Both the position numbers and the translations under genes were made by a program. Positions 7,058 to 12,547 of a stretch of DNA of 12,547 nucleotides are shown in pieces (position 1 is the first letter of the stretch; each line of letters starts with the position of its first letter). The stretch spans positions 1 to 12,547 of the forward strand of contig QQUO01000027.1 of the NCBI GenBank assembly GCA_008501575.1. The letters run 5' to 3'. This DNA is from Pseudomonadota bacterium (lineage in GTDB: Bacteria > Pseudomonadota > Gammaproteobacteria > Xanthomonadales > Marinicellaceae). The notes under the pieces were generated by a model. It was not told the origin of the DNA. It saw nothing but the letters and a program-made list of their open reading frames with translations, and made no database searches.

Positions 7058-7624
7058 TTAATCACCAATTGGGATTATTAAGCCAACGGTAAATTGGGCA
7101 TCGCCAAAACCATCCTGGCCCGGCAATTTCGAATTGTTGGTGTCTAAACGACTGCGGGCTTCAAGGCGAATGCGGGCGCCATTACCGACAAAATACCAAG
7201 AGCCCCCCACCGCTAAATTAACGATTAAATCGGTTCTTTGGTTGTCCGGGAATCGAGCATCCGCGTATATTCCTCCAACACCCACCATAAAATAGGGTTT
7301 CCATAAAGGGTCATGGTTGGTGTAAATGAGATTCATGGTGGCACTGTAATGTTTGAGATCAAAATCAATATCAAAGTCATATTCATCCCGCATCAGTTCC
7401 AGTTCCATCCCCCATTTTTCATTGAAGTGTTTGCCAACACGAATATCAAAGACATGGGCTTCATTCAAACGCAAATCATCATCCGGTACCACCACCCCAA
7501 AATTGGGGTTCCAATACCAGCGATTATCGACACCATCAAACAGACCACTTTGGCCGGTTTTGGTCTGCGCCATGGCCGATGTCCAGGTAATCAATAACAG
7601 TAGAATAGTGGCGAAATGTTTCAT
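7058..7624 (-). CDS. Small outer-membrane beta-barrel protein
   Basis: The product is 188 residues. A cleavable signal peptide is clear (MKHF, hydrophobic run, AMA cleavage after residue 19). The mature ~169 residues show repeating amphipathic strands, for example HVFDIRVGKHF, WGMELELMRDEYDFD, HYSATMNLIYT, KPYFMVGVGGIYA, LIVNLAVGGSWYFV, ARIRLEARSRL and a final QFTVGLIIPIGD. This fits the OmpA/OmpX-like 8-strand barrel superfamily without a peptidoglycan-binding domain. It ends IPIGD instead of the common terminal aromatic, which is slightly unusual for BAM recognition, although an aromatic (QFTV) lies in the last strand. It is divergent from the protease gene. The role is unknown: adhesion, structural or small-solute functions are all possible. 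Confidence 0.8.
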   Translation of the reverse strand: MKHFATILLLLITWTSAMAQTKTGQSGLFDGVDNRWYWNPNFGVVVPDDDLRLNEAHVFDIRVGKHFNEKWGMELELMRDEYDFDIDFDLKHYSATMNLIYTNHDPLWKPYFMVGVGGIYADARFPDNQRTDLIVNLAVGGSWYFVGNGARIRLEARSRLDTNNSKLPGQDGFGDAQFTVGLIIPIGD

Positions 7625-7893
7625 GTCGGCATTGTAGCATGAGGATATTTTAAGACTGAAAAATGATCACAGAAAATACATGTTCAATCATAATGTATAA
7701 AAAAACTAATCATCGATTTGGATAATGGCTTTTGTGTCGATATAGGTAATATTAAGACTGGGTATGGGGTGAAATTAAATCATGAGTAAATGTTATTAAA
7801 TAGATTAGCTTCTTTGTTGCTATAATATGGTTACAGGTGTAGTATAAATAGACGTTTCAGTTTTCTGAAGTCAGGCGCTGAACAAAACAAATA

Positions 7894-7915
7894 AAATGTG
7901 AGCTTCATCACACTT
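7894..7915. promoter_or_regulatory. CRP/Clp-type operator
   Basis: The site contains TGTGA (7897-7901), six bases, then TCACA (7908-7912), the exact CRP core, with AAA before the left half and CTT after the right half. It matches the E. coli 22-bp consensus at all flanking and core positions except one, plus three of the six central spacer bases. Its centre is 55 bases before the protease ATG. If CRP acted as a class II activator, transcription would start near 7946, at the ribosome site, with only weak -10 candidates (TATTAA 7937-7942). Activation of an unmapped start or repression of an upstream promoter are alternatives. Xanthomonad Clp recognises the same sequence. Confidence 0.65.
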
Positions 7916-7937
7916 CCCTTGGTGGTGAAGTTTTTTT
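7903..7937 (+). terminator. Terminator-like leader hairpin (possible attenuator) before the protease gene
   Basis: CTTCATCAC (7903-7911) pairs with GTGGTGAAG (7922-7930) through nine pairs, one of them a wobble, around a 10-base loop, and runs straight into seven T (7931-7937). The start codon is 22 bases further on, so the structure would lie in the message leader if transcription begins at the upstream -10 boxes. Its 5' arm overlaps the right half of the CRP-type site. That half can instead pair with TGTGA (7897-7901), making a mutually exclusive alternative fold. Confidence 0.5.
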
Positions 7938-7945
7938 ATTAACGT

Positions 7946-7953
7946 AAGAGGAG
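7946..7953 (+). promoter_or_regulatory. Strong ribosome binding site of the protease gene
   Basis: AAGAGGAG is followed by a 6-base spacer and the ATG at 7960. It is the strongest Shine-Dalgarno site in the window, consistent with high expression once the message is made. Confidence 0.85.
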
Positions 7954-7959
7954 AAAATT

Positions 7960-10900
7960 ATGACCCCAGTCAATTTCAAGCCATTGCTTGCTGCGACGGT
8001 GATGTCCGCCATTTATATGGCCGGTGCGCCGACGACCGCACAGGCAGTGGCAGAAACCTATGATGTCAACACATCACAAACGCAGCTGGTAGAGCGGCAA
8101 GGTGGTGCAGTTGATTATGTGATTCCTGAACCCACCAGAGACGGTTTAAGACGTTACATTATTCAAATGGACAAGCCGTCCACTGTGATGAGTGGTTTTG
8201 GTCCCGGTGGTGTGGCACTTCGTTCACCTGCCGCAGAGCAGTACCTGGATGAATTGGTGAATGATCAAGTAAATTTATTGAGCACTTTGCAATCAATCTT
8301 AGGTCGCCAAGTGGAAACCATTAATAGTTTTCAACACAGTTATAATGGAGTGGCCGTTTATTTGGCCGACCACGAAGTGGCTCAGGTTGAAAGCCAAGCC
8401 AATGTTAAACGTGTGCTTCTGGATAAAGATTATTTAATCAACACGGACGTGGGTCCATTTTTAATTGGTGCCGATGAATTGTGGCAAGGTCACGGCGCGG
8501 CTAATCCAGATGTTATTTTTATGGATGGTTTTGATGGTGCGATGCCACAAGGCTCGGGTGTTGTGGTTGGTATTATTGATACCGGTATTAATTTTAGTCA
8601 CCCCTCTTTTGCAGCCATGGATGAAAATGGCTACACCCATACCAATCCTTTAGGTGATGGTAATTACCGCGGTGTTTGTGATCCAACCAGTGATCAGTAC
8701 ACCACTTATAATCCGAGTGGAACAGATTATACCTGTAATGCCAAATTAATTGGTGGATATGATTTTGTTCATGGTCTTGAGGGCAGTGGTTTTGATAACC
8801 CGGGTCCTGAAGATGAAAATGGCCATGGTAGTCATACCGCCTCAACATCGGCCGGTAATACTTTACATTCTGTGAGCTATTTGGGTGTTTCAGATATCAC
8901 CATCAGTGGTGTGGCGCCAAAAGCCAATGTGGTCATGTTTGATGCTTGTTATAATGATACATTGGGTCGTGGTTTATGCCCGGGTGTCTCCTCTGTGGCA
9001 TCTGTGGAACAAGCCATTGAAGACGGTGATGTTAATGTTCTTAACTTTTCCATTGGTGGCGGTACATCGCCGTGGACCGACCCGGTGTCGATGGCCTTTT
9101 TAAGTGCCACACAAGCGGGTATTTTTGTATCGGCTTCAGCCGGTAACTCAGGTCCCGGCCCCGGTACTTTGGGTCATAATGAGCCCTGGACCGCTTCTGT
9201 GGCAGCCACCACCCATGGTCGTAGCTTTACTGCGACACTGACCGTGGATGTTGTTGATTATGACTATATTGCAGGTGATGGTCCGACTGTACCTGCTCCC
9301 GCAGTCTCTAATATGCGATTTGCCGGTGATGTGGATCCCGGTAATAATGAAGGTTGTGCTGCATGGCCCCTTGGAACTGAATTTACCGGTGAAATCGCTT
9401 TGATTGATCGTGGTTCTTGTGCTTTTGCTGATAAGGTTAATAATGCCGAAGCAGCGGGTGCTGTGGCAGTCATTGTGGCTAACAATACCGCTGGAGCCTT
9501 GCGCATGGGCGGTTTAGAACTCACCAATATCCCCGCCGGTTCGATATTACAATCAGACGGTACCGCCATTAAGGCGGCTTTAGCCGGTGGTGTCTTGAGT
9601 GCAACCATGTATCCGCCGATTCGGAATACATCAGGACAAGCCGATGTCCTGGCTGACTTCAGTTCACGTGGCCCCAGTCCTTTTGAGTACAATAAACCAG
9701 ACGTGGCCGCACCAGGTGTGGATATTCTGGCTGCTTACACCAACAGTGGTGGTACTGAGCCCGATTATGCAGCCATTTCCGGAACTTCCATGGCGGCCCC
9801 GCATAATGCCGGTGCAGCAGCCTTGTTAATAGAACGCAATCCAAGTTGGTCGGTGGCCGAAGTGAAATCTGCTTTGATGATGAAAGCCGTGACGGCCGGT
9901 GTGATGAAAGAAGATGGTGTGACACCAGCGGATCCATTTGATATGGGTGCCGGTCGAATCCAGGTGGATAATGCCGCAACAGCGACATTAGTTTTGGATG
10001 AGTCTGCTTCTAATTTTGCCGCCGCTGATCCAGGTAATGGAGGGGATTTGAAAACCCTTAATGTTGCCAGTTTGACCGATTATAACTGTCAAGGTACCTG
10101 TACCTTTACCCGGACCTTCCGCAGTGTCGCTGATTCGGCCATTGATTATCAGGCCACGTTAAACGGCGTTCCTGGAACGGTTACCCCCAGCACCTTTACC
10201 GTGCCTAAAAATGGTTTTCAAACTTTAACCATTGAAGTGGATGCATCAGCTTTACCTTTTGGTACGGCCAGTTTTGGTGAATTGGAGATTACTGATGTAC
10301 CGGCTGCCAGTATACCGTTCAGTCAGGCAGTGGGCATCGAAATTCCTGACGGTGATTACCCCAATAGTGCAGCTTGTGGTCAAGTGACTGTTTCCGGTAT
10401 CACCTTCCCATTAACCGGACCGATGAGTGTTGACTTAGACATTAGTCATACCTGGATTGGTGATTTGGTGATTACTTTAGAAAATCCCAACGCTGATGTA
10501 CTTGGTCTAATGAGTCGTCCCGGTGTTGATGAAATCGCAAATCCGGGTGGATTTGGTTCAAGTGATGATTTTGTTGGTGGTGCCACAGTTCGCTTTATTG
10601 ATTCTGCGACCACATCGGCTGAAGACTCAACCGGTTGTGCTTCAGGTGTTTGTGAATTGGCACCGGCTCCTGATTCATTACCACAACCGCCTTCGACTTT
10701 AGCTGATGTGACAACCACAGATGTCAATGGTACCTGGGAAGTATGTGTTGGTGATGCCGGTGCATTTATTACCGGGCCATTCAATAGCATGACTCTGAAT
10801 ATGCCAGCTCCGGCAGCAGCGCCTCAGTTACATACTTTGCCTGTGACGGTAGTGGCGGTTCAGCCTTCACCGGTTATTAATGTGATTCCGGGCTCTTTAA

Positions 10901-11781
10901 GCTATAACATGGCAACCAACAGCAGCAGCAGTCAAAATGCTTATATTCAAAATGAAAGTTCTGCGACAGGGCCTTTAGACTGGAGCGTTCAGGCTTCCGG
11001 CTCTATTAATGTCCAGCAGTTTGAGCAAGTCAACACCGGTACCGGCGATGGTATTGTCAGTGACTATTATGATCAGGGTGGTAACTTCGGTGCTTACAGT
11101 GCCGATAACTTTGTACTGAATAACGGTGCCCAGTTGGATGTGTTCTATTTCGACGGCTTTACCAATGGCCTTGATTTAAACACTGAAATTGATGCCTTTA
11201 CCGTTGAGGTCTATGCTGATAATGCCGGTGTTCCTGCCGGTGATCCGGAAACCCCGGCGTCTGCTCTGTTCCAGTTAACCTTAGCAGTAGGCGATCCGAA
11301 CTTAACCTTAACCGCCGGTGGTGAAGTCACCGTTGATGTGTTGGGTGCATTGGGCAGCAGCTGGTCAGTACCGGCCGGAAATTACTGGGTCAGCGGTTGG
11401 GCCAACTTTGTGGGTGGCGATCGTTGGAACTGGTATGCCGGTATTCCGAATACTGCGAATAATTCTGAGCATGCCCAAATTATCGATCCTACTGATGCCT
11501 TTGGTGGCGGATTTACCAGTTGGACCGATTTAACCGTGATTGATCCAGTATTTGCCGGATTAGCCTTTAGTGTCAGCAGTAATTACACCTGTGGTGCGCC
11601 GTGGCTATCCACTTCACCAGGCAGTGGTTCCGGCATCGCCATCGGTGGTAGTGACACCGTTTCTGTGACTGTCGACACCACCGGTTTAGCACCGGGTAAC
11701 TACTCTGCGGCGTTATGTATTAATAGTAACGACACATCGCAACCCAATACGGTGGTTCCGGTGTCTTTGACTGTTAATTAA
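7960..11781 (+). CDS. Secreted S8 (subtilisin-like) serine protease with PA, Fn3-like, P and BACON-like domains
   Basis: The product is a 1273-residue exported protease. Visible order: signal peptide (1-29, TAQA before cleavage); inhibitor I9-type propeptide (~65-165, begins RYIIQMDKP); S8 catalytic domain with Asp207 (GIIDTG), His289 (NGHGSHTA), oxyanion Asn396 (SAGNSGP) and Ser610 (GTSMAAP); a PA domain inserted between Asn396 and Ser610 (~450-550); an Fn3-like domain (~655-790); a proprotein-convertase P domain (~795-948, SHTWIGDLVITLENP); and a BACON/immunoglobulin-like C-terminal domain that looks split (~968-1010 and 1208-1273) around a ~195-residue insert. All catalytic residues are present, so the enzyme should be active after propeptide removal. 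PA and P domains usually help substrate binding, folding and stability. No sorting tail or anchor is seen, so release from the cell is likely. It is monocistronic, with a strong ribosome site, a possible CRP-controlled leader and a strong terminator. Confidence 0.95.
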   Translation: MTPVNFKPLLAATVMSAIYMAGAPTTAQAVAETYDVNTSQTQLVERQGGAVDYVIPEPTRDGLRRYIIQMDKPSTVMSGFGPGGVALRSPAAEQYLDELVNDQVNLLSTLQSILGRQVETINSFQHSYNGVAVYLADHEVAQVESQANVKRVLLDKDYLINTDVGPFLIGADELWQGHGAANPDVIFMDGFDGAMPQGSGVVVGIIDTGINFSHPSFAAMDENGYTHTNPLGDGNYRGVCDPTSDQYTTYNPSGTDYTCNAKLIGGYDFVHGLEGSGFDNPGPEDENGHGSHTASTSAGNTLHSVSYLGVSDITISGVAPKANVVMFDACYNDTLGRGLCPGVSSVASVEQAIEDGDVNVLNFSIGGGTSPWTDPVSMAFLSATQAGIFVSASAGNSGPGPGTLGHNEPWTASVAATTHGRSFTATLTVDVVDYDYIAGDGPTVPAPAVSNMRFAGDVDPGNNEGCAAWPLGTEFTGEIALIDRGSCAFADKVNNAEAAGAVAVIVANNTAGALRMGGLELTNIPAGSILQSDGTAIKAALAGGVLSATMYPPIRNTSGQADVLADFSSRGPSPFEYNKPDVAAPGVDILAAYTNSGGTEPDYAAISGTSMAAPHNAGAAALLIERNPSWSVAEVKSALMMKAVTAGVMKEDGVTPADPFDMGAGRIQVDNAATATLVLDESASNFAAADPGNGGDLKTLNVASLTDYNCQGTCTFTRTFRSVADSAIDYQATLNGVPGTVTPSTFTVPKNGFQTLTIEVDASALPFGTASFGELEITDVPAASIPFSQAVGIEIPDGDYPNSAACGQVTVSGITFPLTGPMSVDLDISHTWIGDLVITLENPNADVLGLMSRPGVDEIANPGGFGSSDDFVGGATVRFIDSATTSAEDSTGCASGVCELAPAPDSLPQPPSTLADVTTTDVNGTWEVCVGDAGAFITGPFNSMTLNMPAPAAAPQLHTLPVTVVAVQPSPVINVIPGSLSYNMATNSSSSQNAYIQNESSATGPLDWSVQASGSINVQQFEQVNTGTGDGIVSDYYDQGGNFGAYSADNFVLNNGAQLDVFYFDGFTNGLDLNTEIDAFTVEVYADNAGVPAGDPETPASALFQLTLAVGDPNLTLTAGGEVTVDVLGALGSSWSVPAGNYWVSGWANFVGGDRWNWYAGIPNTANNSEHAQIIDPTDAFGGGFTSWTDLTVIDPVFAGLAFSVSSNYTCGAPWLSTSPGSGSGIAIGGSDTVSVTVDTTGLAPGNYSAALCINSNDTSQPNTVVPVSLTVN

Positions 11782-11804
11782 TTTAACGAAAAGCAGATTG
11801 CTTT

Positions 11805-11837
11805 AAAAACGCGGGCCTTTTAGGTCCGCGTTTTTTT
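11805..11837 (+). terminator. Intrinsic terminator of the protease gene
   Basis: A 13-bp stem (AAAAACGCGGGCC with GGTCCGCGTTTTT, one wobble pair) with a 5-base loop is followed by T residues to 11837. It starts 23 bases after the stop codon and isolates the protease as a single-gene unit. Confidence 0.93.
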
Positions 11838-11905
11838 GTGGGTGGGATAAAAAGTTTAATCGGGTTTATGAGCAGCATGATACCCCTTTTCTCCGACTTC
11901 GGGTT

Positions 11906-11921
11906 TGACCTTTATAGGTCA
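11906..11921. repeat. Inverted repeat TGACCT/AGGTCA
   Basis: Perfect 6-bp arms flank a TTAT loop. The preceding TTCGGGTTTGACC is a degenerate match to the CTCGGGCTTGACC core of the larger palindrome at 11990, suggesting a decayed copy of the same element. Confidence 0.5.
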
Positions 11922-11989
11922 CAAAATCCCTATCTCCGACCTCTCTGTGGCTTAACTTTAGTTTACCCAAGATTACATCATTTACGACT

Positions 11990-12010
11990 CCCTCGGGCTT
12001 GACCCGAGGG
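11990..12010. repeat. CCCTCGGG/CCCGAGGG intergenic palindrome
   Basis: Perfect 8-bp GC-rich arms flank the 5-base loop CTTGA. The core CGGGCTTGACCCG belongs to a style of short dispersed palindromes I recall from many proteobacterial genomes. No T-tract follows, so it is not a standard terminator. Confidence 0.75.
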
Positions 12011-12074
12011 TCCATGTTTGGTTTTGGTGTGGCTCTGGTATTGGGAATTTAGTTTCAGATTGTCAGTTTTTGTG

Positions 12075-12129
12075 AAAAGCTGTCGCTTTTGTTTACTGCG
12101 TAAACTGGGTATCCGGGTCAGGCCCGAAT
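12075..12129. repeat. Three consecutive small hairpins
   Basis: Three inverted repeats lie almost end to end: AAAAGC/GCTTTT with a TGTC loop (12075-12090), GTTTAC/GTAAAC with a TGC loop (12091-12105), and ATCCGGG/CCCGAAT with a TCAGG loop and one mismatch (12111-12129). The last contains CGGGTCAGGCCCG, a one-base variant of the reverse complement of the 11990-12010 core, so it looks like an inverted, diverged copy. Confidence 0.6.
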
Positions 12130-12182
12130 ACGTCGCGCTAAAGGGTAAGTTGATCCGAATACGTTGGAGTAATAAGGCTGTG

Positions 12183-12547
12183 TTAATTTTTAAGGGCTTT
12201 CAGTTTTTCCCAGGTGGGGCGTTTTTGGTTGGGGTCTTTTAGCATCCGGCTAAGCGGGGATAGATGAATGGTTTGTTGAGTGTCTGCTGTACTGACATCA
12301 TCGAAGATTAAGGTGGTGTCATGCAGTTGATAGTGACTGATGCCTTGTTTGATGCTGATGTTTTGATGTTCGCAAGTATGGCCAATGGCTTTGAGGATTT
12401 TAACCAACAGTCGCAATTCTTCTTTATCGAGGGTTTCTTTTACGGTGTTGTTCTTTGAACAGACAGTGCTTGCTTCGATCTTTGAACCCTTGTCCGGTTG
12501 TGCAGGGTCAGTGTTGGTTTGTTTACGCACCAAAAGCAGGATGCCTA
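12183..12547 (-). CDS. Unrecognised protein, C-terminal part (cut by window edge)
   Basis: The frame is open to the right edge of the window, so the true start is probably outside. A possible TTG at 12531-12533 would give 116 residues, but the residues before it (GILLLV) look like the end of a hydrophobic segment, suggesting a membrane anchor or signal further upstream. The visible part has a polar linker (KQTNTDPAQPDKGSK), a charged helix (DKEELRLLVKILKAIGHTCEH), a strand-rich middle (YQLHDTTLIFDDVS) and a basic C-terminal tail ending LKALKN. I recognise no family. It reads toward the palindrome-rich gap, with no clear terminator. Its coding composition is like its neighbours, so it is probably a real gene. 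Confidence 0.6.
   Translation of the reverse strand, partial: GILLLVRKQTNTDPAQPDKGSKIEASTVCSKNNTVKETLDKEELRLLVKILKAIGHTCEHQNISIKQGISHYQLHDTTLIFDDVSTADTQQTIHLSPLSRMLKDPNQKRPTWEKLKALKN

Larger units (their letters stand above)
7625..7959. other. Divergent control region between the beta-barrel and protease genes
   Basis: No credible gene is present. For the rightward protease gene there are two -10-like boxes, TATAAT (7821-7826) and TATAAA (7843-7848), each lacking a good -35. A small hairpin follows (TTCAG 7856-7860, TTTT loop, CTGAA 7865-7869), then the CRP-type site, a terminator-like hairpin and the ribosome site listed separately. For the leftward gene a TACAAT on the - strand sits only a few bases before the ATG, which would make a nearly leaderless message. 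Confidence 0.6.
11838..12182. other. Palindrome-rich non-coding region
   Basis: This 345-base gap contains at least five perfect or near-perfect small inverted repeats (listed separately) and short direct repeats: TCTCCGAC at 11890 and 11933, and CCGAATACGT at 12124-12133 and 12155-12164. A + strand open frame at 12018-12242 has no ribosome site, runs through the palindromes and overlaps the antisense gene, so I do not believe it. The region resembles an intergenic repeat cluster (REP/BIME-like) more than a gene. Confidence 0.6.

Noticed and set aside
9264..9692. A 142-codon - strand open frame inside the protease gene
   Set aside because: It is antisense to the conserved PA and catalytic regions and resembles no protein family; a composition-driven shadow.
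11805..12182. A phage or IS insertion boundary after the protease
   Set aside because: No transposase or integrase remnant, no clear target-site duplication and no long terminal inverted repeats; only short palindromes are visible.
12018..12242. A 74-codon + strand open frame after the protease terminator
   Set aside because: It has no ribosome site, crosses several palindromes, has an odd Trp/Phe/Arg-rich translation and overlaps the better-looking antisense frame at 12183.

Overview
The window looks like a piece of a moderately AT-rich gammaproteobacterial chromosome, probably from a marine or aquatic heterotroph. Supporting this are a TonB-dependent receptor, gmk and yicC in Proteobacteria-type forms, short outer-membrane lipoproteins, a large multidomain secreted subtilase, and a textbook CRP/Clp-type operator. 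A Marinicella- or Xanthomonadales-like source would fit, but this is an impression from protein style, not a demonstrated assignment. There are no tRNAs, rRNAs, CRISPR arrays, transposases or phage genes.

Layout from left to right. (1) Bases 1-339 are the 3' end of a TonB-dependent receptor gene, closed by a strong intrinsic terminator. (2) Bases 530-4389 hold a likely + strand operon. Its first gene encodes an 842-residue B12-binding-type radical SAM protein, whose first ~190 residues look like two copies of a small winged-helix (PqqD/RRE-like) domain. Next come a class I SAM methyltransferase and a small lipoprotein. (3) Bases 4482-6983 hold gmk and yicC on the - strand. They are often adjacent in Proteobacteria, but here a + strand lipoprotein gene with a lipocalin-like look lies between them. 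(4) Bases 7058-7624 encode a small outer-membrane beta-barrel protein on the - strand. (5) Bases 7960-11781 encode a 1273-residue secreted S8 protease with its own strong terminator. Its leader has a near-perfect CRP site that overlaps a terminator-like hairpin. (6) Bases 11838-12182 are non-coding and dense in small palindromes. (7) Bases 12183-12547 are the 3' part of an unrecognised - strand gene cut by the window edge.

How the parts may work together. The radical SAM/methyltransferase pair is the best candidate for an undescribed modification or biosynthesis system. Two SAM-using enzymes are encoded 32 bp apart, and the larger one has a possible peptide-recognition module, but no precursor peptide is visible nearby. 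The TonB receptor, the secreted protease and the CRP-type site together suggest a scavenging lifestyle in which extracellular proteolysis responds to carbon status; that is inference. gmk (GMP to GDP) and yicC (RNA decay) are housekeeping genes.
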